Shown here in pieces: positions 1-6,257 of a stretch of 9,449 bases of DNA. Made by a program: the position numbers and the translations under genes. The stretch's first letter is position 1. Each line of letters starts with the position of its first letter. A model generated the notes under the pieces. The model did no database searches, was not told the DNA's origin, and worked only from the letters and a program-made list of their open reading frames with translations. The stretch lies in assembly GCA_945898105.1 (NCBI GenBank), contig CAMDHL010000066.1, positions 1 through 9,449 on the forward strand, in the 5' to 3' direction. Origin of the DNA: Comamonas sp. lk. Its GTDB lineage: Bacteria; Pseudomonadota; Gammaproteobacteria; Burkholderiales; Burkholderiaceae_C.

Positions 1-540
1 TACGCATTTGTGACCGAGGACGTCTGGGCCGCGAGCACCACCATCGGCCAGTCCAACCCCCTGGGCAAAGTGCCCTGCCTGATCATGGAAGGTGGCGAAG
101 CTTTGTTTGACTCGCGCGTGATTGTGGAATACCTTGATGCGCTCTCGCCGGTAGGCAAGCTCATACCTAACACCGGGCGGGCGCGCGCCGAAGTCAAGAC
201 CTGGGAAGCGCTTGCCGACGGCGTACTTGATGCCCTGATTCTGGCCCGCCTGGAGGCTACCTGGGCCGGCCGCACAAACCATGAACGCAGCCAGGCTTGG
301 ATAGACCGGCAAATGGCTAAGACCGATGCTTCCTTAGAAGCGATGTCCAGTGGTTTGGCCGACCGCAATTTTTGCTCTGACATCCACCTGACCTTATCTG
401 ACATTTCGGTCGGTTGCGCGTTGGCTTATCTAGATTTCCGCTTCGCGCACATCAACTGGCGCGCACGTCATGCCAATCTGGCCAAGCTATATGAAAAACT
501 TTCGCAGCGGCCGAGTTTCGCGGATACGGTGCCCTTCTAA
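1..540 (+). CDS. Glutathione S-transferase, YibF-like (5' end outside window)
   Basis: Cytosolic GST-fold protein, presumably conjugating or reducing electrophiles with glutathione; the substrate is unknown. The frame is open from base 1, so the start lies upstream. The missing part should hold the first beta-alpha-beta unit with the catalytic Ser/Cys. The 179 visible residues contain the glutathione site, with NPLGKVPCL (cis-proline V-P) and LFDSRVIVEYLD, where D-S binds the gamma-glutamyl group. An all-helical C-terminal domain follows, with EALADGVLDA, an N-capping S-D pair in TLSDISVGCALAYLDFR, and a C-terminus RPSFADTVPF. These segments closely match my memory of E. coli YibF (EALADGIMDA, GYLNFR, RESFARTEPP). 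The gene ends 43 bp from the convergent NTF2-like gene, so it is unlikely to belong to the lipid operon. The subfamily call is from memory of YibF; the GST call itself is firm. Confidence 0.9.
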   Translation, partial: YAFVTEDVWAASTTIGQSNPLGKVPCLIMEGGEALFDSRVIVEYLDALSPVGKLIPNTGRARAEVKTWEALADGVLDALILARLEATWAGRTNHERSQAWIDRQMAKTDASLEAMSSGLADRNFCSDIHLTLSDISVGCALAYLDFRFAHINWRARHANLAKLYEKLSQRPSFADTVPF

Positions 541-565
541 TTCATCCGGCCGAGCGTAGGCCTAA

Positions 566-580
566 GCCCGTGTAGCGGGT
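566..580. terminator. Weak hairpin between convergent genes
   Basis: In the 43-bp gap between the converging GST and NTF2-like genes there is a short dyad: CCCG at 567-570 and CGGG at 576-579 around a 5-nt loop, extendable by one G-T wobble on the plus strand. No T-run follows on either strand, so it is a poor intrinsic terminator. It is the only structure I see where the eight-gene operon should end. Termination may instead occur inside the GST gene or depend on Rho. Confidence 0.2.
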
Positions 581-583
581 CTA

Positions 584-1072
584 CTAGCTGTTCGCGCGGC
601 GTTTGAGCCAGCGCATCAGGCTGCCCACCAGTGGTAGTTTTTCATACAACTCCTCCGCCGCGTCCCAGTAGTCGCGGTGCAGGCGCACTTTGCATTCGGC
701 ATCGAACACTAGGTGCGAGGCGCCGAGAATCACTTGTTCGCGGCCTTGGTGGAAATTGCGAAAAGTAAAGCGAAATTCCCAGGTCAAAAAGCACTGCGCG
801 CCTTGCGCCACCCGGCCAGTTACGACAAAGCGCGGCGCGATTAGGGTCTCAAACATGTGGGTAAAAATCGCCTCAATGGCGGGCAGACCCGTCACCTCGT
901 TGAACGGATCTTTGAAGCGCGCATCTGCCGCGTAGTATTTGGACAGGTTGCGCACACTATCTGGCGTCAAATGCTCGAACCATTGCACCACCGCGTCCAG
1001 CGCAGCGGCTTGCGCAGCATGTGCCGGATCAGCAAAAGTGTCGGGCAAAGACCGGTCGACGGGCGGATTCAC
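584..1072 (-). CDS. NTF2/SnoaL-like small protein, last gene of the operon
   Basis: A 162-residue soluble protein of the nuclear-transport-factor-2-like fold, a cone-shaped fold that often binds small hydrophobic molecules or acts as an isomerase or accessory subunit. Visible family features are WFEHLTPDSV, YYAADARFKDPFNEV (about 46-60), IFTHMFETL (69-77), ILGASHLVF (115-123) and the C-terminal HRDYWDAAEELYEKLP (132-147) ending in a basic tail. I chose the GTG at 1072 rather than the longer ATG frame from 1138. This GTG forms a GTGA overlap with the stop of the upstream dehydrogenase gene and has an AAAGG motif 7 nt before it. The longer frame would add 22 residues read out of frame from dehydrogenase codons. 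No signal peptide is seen. A role in handling an oxidised acyl or carbonyl intermediate beside the SDR is inference only. Confidence 0.85.
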   Translation of the reverse strand: MNPPVDRSLPDTFADPAHAAQAAALDAVVQWFEHLTPDSVRNLSKYYAADARFKDPFNEVTGLPAIEAIFTHMFETLIAPRFVVTGRVAQGAQCFLTWEFRFTFRNFHQGREQVILGASHLVFDAECKVRLHRDYWDAAEELYEKLPLVGSLMRWLKRRANS

Positions 1073-1848
1073 AACGTAACCTTTTTCACAAGAGAAAAAT
1101 ACCAGCGCTGCGGCATTAGTCGCAAGAGCTTCATCCAATTGGTAAAGCGGCGCGGGAAATGAATTTCAAACTGCCCGCGCGCCCACCCGTGCAGCATGGC
1201 CTCGGCGGCTTGTTCCGGGCTGATCAACGCGGGCATAGAAAAACTGTTCTTAGCGGTCAAAGGAGTTTGGACAAAACCGGGGTTCACCACGGACACGGCA
1301 ATACCGTCGGCCTGTAAGTCCAAGTACAAATTTTCAGCCAGGTTAATCATCGCGGCCTTGGTGGGCCCATAGGCCAGGCTGTTGGGCAAGCCACGGTAGC
1401 CCGCAACACTGGCGACCAGACTGATATGGCCGCTGCCGCGCGCGCGCAAAGCCGGCAGGAGCGCGTGCAAAACATTAAGCGCGCCCTGGTAATTTATCTC
1501 CCAATGGCGGCGCATTTCGTCTAAGTCCATGGCCTGCGCGCGCATGGGCTGGTAGTGGCCGGCGCAATACAGCACCATGTCCGGTGCGCTGTGTGGCCAG
1601 CATTGCTGCGCCACCTGCGCCACGGCTTGCGCATCGCTGCAGTCCAGCACCTGGGCGCTGCTGCCTGGATGCGCTTGCACAAAAGCCTGCAAGGCCTGCG
1701 CAGTGCGGGCCGACACCGTGACTAACGCGCCTTGCGCGTGCAAGGCCGCAGCCGTGGCATGGCCTATGCCGCTGCTGGCCCCCAGTATCCAGACCGACTG
1801 GCCGCGCCAATCGCGCAGGGGCGGGTTCAATGACTGCATCCAGGCCAT
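1069..1848 (-). CDS. Short-chain dehydrogenase/reductase (classical SDR)
   Basis: NAD(P)-dependent oxidoreductase of 259 residues with the classical SDR fold. The cofactor motif is ILGASSGIG (about 21-29). CAG at 95-97 takes the place of the usual NAG, N119 sits in NYQG, and the catalytic set is S147 (LVASVAG), Y160 and K164 (YGPTK). PGFVQTP downstream closes the cofactor site. The C-terminus is basic and amphipathic (MKLLRLMPQRW), compatible with membrane contact. The substrate is not evident; in this operon a carbonyl or hydroxy group on a modified acyl chain is plausible but unproven. The start at 1848 lies 3 nt after the DUF3833 stop. An in-frame ATG at 1839 (MQSLNPP) is an alternative, and neither has a clear Shine-Dalgarno. 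Its TGA overlaps the GTG of the next gene, so the two are probably translationally coupled. Confidence 0.93.
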   Translation of the reverse strand: MAWMQSLNPPLRDWRGQSVWILGASSGIGHATAAALHAQGALVTVSARTAQALQAFVQAHPGSSAQVLDCSDAQAVAQVAQQCWPHSAPDMVLYCAGHYQPMRAQAMDLDEMRRHWEINYQGALNVLHALLPALRARGSGHISLVASVAGYRGLPNSLAYGPTKAAMINLAENLYLDLQADGIAVSVVNPGFVQTPLTAKNSFSMPALISPEQAAEAMLHGWARGQFEIHFPRRFTNWMKLLRLMPQRWYFSLVKKVTL

Positions 1849-1851
1849 GGC

Positions 1852-2391
1852 TTAGCGCTTGTAAAAGCTGAGCGTGACCTCGCCCAACGGCAGGCCGAAC
1901 TTGCGCATGCGGGCTTTGTTGAGCATCACGCGCTCATCGACCAGGTACATCCAATCGTCGAATTGAACTTCGTAGATTTTTCCATCCACCGGCAGCGCCA
2001 GGGTGTATTGCCATTGAAAGGCGTTGCCCTGGGTACGGCCCTGGGCGGTGCCCACGACGTCATCGGCGCGGCCGGTGTAGCTGCCATCCGGTCCTGCGGT
2101 GAGGCGCCAGATGCGTTTTTGTTTGGTGCCATCGGAGTAGGTGAAGTCCTCGTCCAACACGCCTTCGTTGCCATTCCAGGTGCAGACCATCACCACCTTG
2201 AAGCGCTTGACCACAGTGCCGGTGTAGTCGGTGAACACGCCATAGGCGTCCAGCGTGCCATTGAAATACTGGCGCAGATCGAGCGCTGGCTTTTCCTGCG
2301 CGTAGGTTTCCAGCTTTTGCGAGGCACAGCCTCCCAGAGCCAGAGCCGTTCCGGTGGCTAGTGTCAGCGCAAATAAACGACGTCGATTCAT
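1852..2391 (-). CDS. DUF3833 family lipoprotein
   Basis: A 179-residue predicted lipoprotein. The N-terminus MNRRRLFALT is followed by a hydrophobic stretch and a lipobox L19-G20-G21-C22, so mature protein should begin at lipidated C22. S24 near +2 and no Asp at +2 suggest outer-membrane sorting. The body has the DUF3833 pattern: EKPALDLRQYFNGTLDAYG (33-51), FTYSDGTKQKRIWRL (83-97), DDVVGTAQG (110-118), GNAFQWQY (122-129), FDDWMYLVDE (144-153) and KFGLPLGEVTLSF (164-176). The ATG at 2391 was chosen because it gives the signal peptide, overlaps the transporter stop as ATGA, and has AGGA 8 nt upstream. The same frame extends to 2463, but that extension would bury the signal sequence. Biochemical function is unknown. 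A fold binding lipids at the envelope is a reasonable guess given the neighbours. Confidence 0.92.
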   Translation of the reverse strand: MNRRRLFALTLATGTALALGGCASQKLETYAQEKPALDLRQYFNGTLDAYGVFTDYTGTVVKRFKVVMVCTWNGNEGVLDEDFTYSDGTKQKRIWRLTAGPDGSYTGRADDVVGTAQGRTQGNAFQWQYTLALPVDGKIYEVQFDDWMYLVDERVMLNKARMRKFGLPLGEVTLSFYKR

Positions 2392-3674
2392 GGTGTTTTC
2401 CTGATGAATAAAAAATACAAAAGTGCCCCAGCGCCAAGCTTCAAAAGGCAAGGCAGCACGCAATACGCCCAGGTGATGCTGCGTAAGGCCTCTTCGCTGC
2501 GGCTACCCGGTTCATAACCGGCAAAAGACAGCAAAGGCAGGGCCAGGCCCGCAGCCAGCGCCAGATTGAGCTTGGCAGCCATATTCCACCAACCCCAGTA
2601 AATACCGCTATCGCGCCCCGGCTCCGGTTGACTGTTGATCAGGCCCGCGAGCATGGCGCCAGGAACCGTCAAGTCCGCCGCCATACACAAGCCCGAGAGC
2701 ATGCAAATGGCGATAAAGGGCAGGCTGTCGCCGCTGCCCAGTTGCGCGGCCCATGCAAACACGGCCACCGACAAGGCCATAGACCCGAGCCAAAGTTGTT
2801 GCAAACCCCAGCGCGCCACCAAACGCGAAACTGGCGCCATCGCCAGCGCAGCCGCCAGAAAATAACTGGCTAAAAACCAGGGCTCCATAGACGCGGGTGC
2901 CTCTAGCCGGTCCTGTACAAAAAACAGAATCAAGGTGGCGGGTAAGGCACTGGCGATGCCATTAGCCAGAAAGACCGCCAGCAAAGCGCGAAACGGTTTG
3001 TAGCGCAAAGGCGCGAACACATGCAAGCCGGTGCCCGCCTGCGCAGTCAAGGGGGCCGGGGCAAGCACTGGTGCAGGCGCCGCAGTCCAGGCCAACCAGC
3101 CCAACACTAACGCAAGGCACAAAATTGCAGCAGTAACCGGCAAGCCCCAGGCCAGCGGCGCCATGGAAGCCAAGATAACGCCCCCTAGCCCCAGCCCTTC
3201 TCGCCAGGCCACGATACGGCTTCGTAAGGGGGCATCACCACCCAACAAAGCACCCCAAGACTGTTGCACCAAAGTCAGCGCGCTATAGCCTAGGTAACAC
3301 ACCAACAATGCACATGCCGCCCAAATCAGCAGATCACTATGTTCGCGCACCGGTGGGAAAAATAAAGCAACAAAGCCAGCCCCCAGCAAGACTGCCGCGG
3401 CAGCAGAAAAGCGCAGCACCTGCTCTTGCGACTTCGAATGCGCAAACAAACGGTCGATCCATCGCCCCAGCAAGGGGTCTATCAAGGCATCGGCCACCCG
3501 CGCTAAAAGTAGCAAGACACCCAGACTGGCTAGCGGCAGGCCAAAGCTGCGGGCGTAGTAATTGGGCAGGAATACATACAGCGGCAGGGCCACAAAGGCC
3601 AAGGGCAAAGCCATCAACCCGTAGCGCAGACCCTGCGGCCAGCGCAATTCGGATAGGCCTGTGCCCGCTGCCAT
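2388..3674 (-). CDS. MFS transporter, MelB/GPH-like (MFS_2) family
   Basis: Inner-membrane permease of 428 residues with about twelve hydrophobic segments spread along its length. The opening LRYGLMALPLAFVALPLYVFLPNYYA (about 16-41) and the second-helix motif ARVADALIDPLLGRWIDR (58-75) are typical of glycoside-pentoside-hexuronide symporters. D62 and D66 are spaced like the two cation-site aspartates of MelB. However, the genomic setting is the acyl-chain-modifying operon, not sugar catabolism, so a sugar substrate is doubtful; a lipid, lysophospholipid or fatty-acid-derived substrate is possible (MFSD2A and LplT are MFS lipid transporters). The ATG directly follows the TAA of the chalcone-isomerase-like gene (TAAATG), preceded by a G-rich stretch. 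Its TGA overlaps the start of the lipoprotein gene. Substrate and direction of transport cannot be read from the sequence. Confidence 0.92.
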   Translation of the reverse strand: MAAGTGLSELRWPQGLRYGLMALPLAFVALPLYVFLPNYYARSFGLPLASLGVLLLLARVADALIDPLLGRWIDRLFAHSKSQEQVLRFSAAAAVLLGAGFVALFFPPVREHSDLLIWAACALLVCYLGYSALTLVQQSWGALLGGDAPLRSRIVAWREGLGLGGVILASMAPLAWGLPVTAAILCLALVLGWLAWTAAPAPVLAPAPLTAQAGTGLHVFAPLRYKPFRALLAVFLANGIASALPATLILFFVQDRLEAPASMEPWFLASYFLAAALAMAPVSRLVARWGLQQLWLGSMALSVAVFAWAAQLGSGDSLPFIAICMLSGLCMAADLTVPGAMLAGLINSQPEPGRDSGIYWGWWNMAAKLNLALAAGLALPLLSFAGYEPGSRSEEALRSITWAYCVLPCLLKLGAGALLYFLFIRKTP

Positions 3675-4253
3675 TTAGGTCCCCAAACCCAGAAGCTGCG
3701 CACGCAGACGGGGTTCTGGCGTCGCCGGGCTGAGCCAAATCGCAAAAAAACTTTGACTCAGCAAAGGGTCATCAATCGACTTATGCAGCTGACCGTTGAA
3801 GTACAGACGCAAACCCTTTTCAGGGTGGTGCATGCCCGTCAGGCGGTCGCCGGCTTTTACGTTGGGGAAAGCACCTGAAAGCGCCTGCTGCCACTCGGCC
3901 TGGCGAGTGCCGGACGGGGCTTCTAAGGCCTGCATCTGTCTGAGCGAAGCGTCCGTTAAAGCGCTGCCGCTGATGGTGCGTGCGTAACGAATCTCCAGCG
4001 CAAAGGGATGCGCGCCAAAGCGCTCGGACTGGAACTGTGGCGTGGTCCACAAACGAGCTTCATACACCGAGAAACCGAGAAACCGCAAGCGCCCGCTGCC
4101 TGCCAGGGCCGGCTTTTCCAGCTCACTCGCCACCTCGACTGGCGGCACCAAGGTCGTCGTGGCCTGCACGCCGCTAATGGCGCACAGCCATGCCAAGCAG
4201 AGCGCCAAAAGGGCCTGCGACCAAGGATGCAGTAGTGCTTTAGGCTGCGGCAT
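3675..4253 (-). CDS. Chalcone isomerase-like secreted protein
   Basis: A 192-residue exported protein of the bacterial chalcone-isomerase-like group. An N-terminal signal peptide (hydrophobic LLALCLAWLCAISG, about 15-28) ends in V-Q-A, with likely cleavage after A31, placing it in the periplasm. The body shows GSGRLRFLGFSVYEARLW (53-69), LEIRYARTISGSAL (86-99), a middle SLRQMQAL, and a C-terminal FFAIWLSPATPEPRLRAQLLG (169-189), all characteristic of the family. The bacterial members are not known to isomerise chalcones; the fold is related to fatty-acid-binding plant proteins, so acyl binding is an attractive inference. The chosen ATG gives a 14-nt overlap with the methyltransferase gene. 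An alternative ATG at 4283 has a strong GGAGG nine bases upstream and would lengthen the n-region by ten residues. The choice between them is unresolved. Confidence 0.88.
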   Translation of the reverse strand: MPQPKALLHPWSQALLALCLAWLCAISGVQATTTLVPPVEVASELEKPALAGSGRLRFLGFSVYEARLWTTPQFQSERFGAHPFALEIRYARTISGSALTDASLRQMQALEAPSGTRQAEWQQALSGAFPNVKAGDRLTGMHHPEKGLRLYFNGQLHKSIDDPLLSQSFFAIWLSPATPEPRLRAQLLGLGT

Positions 4254-5475
4254 GTGGCTTTTGCAAGGTGTACTGCAAGACATCGATGTTGTCCTCCATA
4301 AAAGCCGCTTCGCAATAGCACAAATAGAACTCCCAAATGTGCATAAAGCGTTGATCAAAACCCAGGGTCAGCACCTCTTCGCGTTGCGCCAAAAAGGCCT
4401 CGCGCCAGCGCTTGAGTGTGTGCGCATAGTCATGGCCAAAAGCGTGTTCTTCCACCACCACCAAGCCGGCCGCCCTGGCCTGCGCTTTGAACTCGGAAGG
4501 GCTGGGCAGGCAGCCGCCAGGGAAGATGTATTGCTGAATAAAGTCAGTAGACGCGAGGTAGCGCTCGAACAATGCGTCGGCAATCACAATGCTTTGGATG
4601 CAGGCCTTGCCCCCGGGTTTGAGCATGCGCGCCACAGTAGAAAAATACGTAGGCCAAAAGCCCTGCCCTACAGCCTCAATCATTTCGATCGAACACACCG
4701 CGTCATAAGGGCCATCCTGAATGTCGCGGTAGTCTTGCAAGCGTAGATCGGTACGCTCTGCCAGCCCCTGGCGTTGCATGCGTGCGCGTGCAAAGTCGAG
4801 CTGCTCGGTACTCAGCGTAACGCCAGTCACATGCGCGCCGTGTTCCACCGTCGCCATCTCGGCCAGCGCCCCCCAGCCACAACCTATTTCCAGTACGCGC
4901 GAACCCGGTGCCAGATCCACCTGCTGCAAAGCGCGGCGCACCTTGGCGCTTTGCGCTTGCGACAAACTTTGGGTCAGGTCGCCGTCAAACAGGGCCGACG
5001 AATAGTTCATGGTCGGGTCTAGCCACAAGGAATAAAACGCATTCCCCAAGTCGTAATGCGCGTGGATATTTTTTTTGCTGTTGCTGCGTGTATTGCGTTG
5101 AAGCAAATGCTTGATGCGGTAGGCCAGTCGCCCCACCCAACTACCAAAAATCACGCGATCTACCTCAGCGCGGTTTTGTACCAACACGCGCAATAAACCA
5201 GTCAGGTCCGGCGTAGTCCAATCGCCGTCAATAAAGCTTTCGGCAAAGCCGATGTCGCCAGACTTGAGCGCACCGGTAAATGCATTCCAATTCTTGAGGT
5301 GCAGCGTGGCATGCGGGGTGGCGCTATCGCCAAAGCGCTGCACACTGCCATCGGGCAGGTGCAAAGTGATACTGCCGTGGCGGATTTTTTGCAGCAATTG
5401 CAATACTGTGCGCGCAGCGGCAGGCGGACGTTGGGCAGCTTTATCAGCGCTGTATTTGGCGGTGCTTTGGTTCAT
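4240..5475 (-). CDS. Cyclopropane-fatty-acid-synthase-like SAM methyltransferase
   Basis: A 411-residue enzyme of the CFA synthase family, which uses SAM to add a one-carbon unit to the cis double bond of phospholipid acyl chains at the membrane. An N-terminal lipid-interacting domain (about 1-130) precedes a Rossmann methyltransferase domain with HYDLGNAFY (140-148), motif I VLEIGCGWG (194-202), CSIEMIEAVG (261-270), YIFPGGCLPS (316-325) and a final YLCYCEAAF (384-392). By eye against E. coli CFA, E267, I296 and Y350 match E239, I268 and Y317 of the bicarbonate pocket. However, the C139 position is S160 and the H266 position is Q294. The product may therefore be a methylated or methylene chain rather than a cyclopropane. 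The ATG at 5475 lies 15 nt after the DUF1365 stop; a TTG at 5490 would add five residues, and neither has a clear Shine-Dalgarno. Confidence 0.9.
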   Translation of the reverse strand: MNQSTAKYSADKAAQRPPAAARTVLQLLQKIRHGSITLHLPDGSVQRFGDSATPHATLHLKNWNAFTGALKSGDIGFAESFIDGDWTTPDLTGLLRVLVQNRAEVDRVIFGSWVGRLAYRIKHLLQRNTRSNSKKNIHAHYDLGNAFYSLWLDPTMNYSSALFDGDLTQSLSQAQSAKVRRALQQVDLAPGSRVLEIGCGWGALAEMATVEHGAHVTGVTLSTEQLDFARARMQRQGLAERTDLRLQDYRDIQDGPYDAVCSIEMIEAVGQGFWPTYFSTVARMLKPGGKACIQSIVIADALFERYLASTDFIQQYIFPGGCLPSPSEFKAQARAAGLVVVEEHAFGHDYAHTLKRWREAFLAQREEVLTLGFDQRFMHIWEFYLCYCEAAFMEDNIDVLQYTLQKPHAAA

Positions 5476-5490
5476 GGTGGATACACACAA

Positions 5491-6255
5491 CTAGCGACTG
5501 ACAAAACTCTCAGGCGCAGGGGGTTGACGGAAAAACGGAACGCGCTTGAGCGACAGGCGCAGCGCCTGCCAGTGAATGCGCCAGACCACGGCCATAGTCA
5601 TCAGCGGATAGCGCCAAAGCGCATAGCGTGCGGCCCGTACGCTGTAGGGCTGTAATTGGCCGCTAACACTGGTTTGAATCAACGGTCCGCGCGCATCGTC
5701 ATAGTCCACCCGCGCCACTGTGCGGTCGCCTTGTGCATTGACCATGAAGCGAAAGCGATACTGGCCTTGCACCGGGCAAAAGGGTGACACATGGAAGACT
5801 TTGTCCGCACGCTGCTCCACGCCAAAACGCGCCTGAGACAGCAAATAGCAATGCCGCTCGCCAAAGGTGTTGTTTACCTCTACCAGCACCGCACGCAAGC
5901 TGCCGTCTGCGCGGTGGCAATACCAAAAGCTGACTGGCTTGAAAGTAAAACCCAGCACGCGCGGGTAGCAATGCAGCCAGATTTCGCCATCGGCGTCGGT
6001 GATGCCCTCGTTCTGCAGTAATTCCTCCAGCCAGGCCAGCGCGCCGCCTTGCTGCGGGCCGCGTCCGTCACCGTGGTCGCAGTCGTAAAAGCTGAGCGCT
6101 GAGCGCCGGTTAAGCGGCAAGTTACCTGGCGCGTTTTGCAAGCTGCGCATGGGCAGCATCAGGAAATAAGTCGGATAGGCAAATGCGTGGCGCTTAGGCG
6201 CAAGCCGGGTGTGGCGCACCTGGCCAAAACCGATCATTGCTTGGGGCGCTGCCAT
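5491..6255 (-). CDS. DUF1365 family protein
   Basis: A 254-residue protein that is almost always found beside COG2907 flavoproteins and CFA-like methyltransferases. Family signatures are VRHTRLAPKRHAFAYPTYF (13-31), LHCYPRVLGFTFKPVSFWYC (94-113), VEVNNTFGERHCYLL (125-139), KVFHVSPFCPVQGQYRFRF (152-170) and an arginine-rich C-terminal helix region (about 207-243). There is no signal peptide. The C-terminal hydrophobic and basic segment suggests peripheral membrane association. Conserved His residues (H15, H23, H95, H135, H155) could form a metal or catalytic site, but this is only inspection. Genes of this family have been linked in Rhodobacter sphaeroides to singlet-oxygen stress and to methylated furan fatty acid formation; I cannot say from memory which named step this family performs. 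It starts 2 nt after the flavoprotein stop, with AAGG about 9 nt before the ATG. Confidence 0.92.
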   Translation of the reverse strand: MAAPQAMIGFGQVRHTRLAPKRHAFAYPTYFLMLPMRSLQNAPGNLPLNRRSALSFYDCDHGDGRGPQQGGALAWLEELLQNEGITDADGEIWLHCYPRVLGFTFKPVSFWYCHRADGSLRAVLVEVNNTFGERHCYLLSQARFGVEQRADKVFHVSPFCPVQGQYRFRFMVNAQGDRTVARVDYDDARGPLIQTSVSGQLQPYSVRAARYALWRYPLMTMAVVWRIHWQALRLSLKRVPFFRQPPAPESFVSR

Positions 6256-6257
6256 AT

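Noticed and set aside
1073..1138. Longer NTF2-like protein starting at the ATG at 1138
   Set aside because: The extra 22 residues are read from dehydrogenase coding sequence, and the GTG at 1072 gives a stop-start overlap with a ribosome site.
2392..2463. Longer DUF3833 protein starting at 2463
   Set aside because: It would place 24 residues before an intact lipoprotein signal peptide.
4042..4746. Plus-strand open frame of 234 codons across the chalcone-isomerase-like and methyltransferase genes
   Set aside because: It is antisense to two well-supported genes, has no family features, and arises from GC-rich codon structure.
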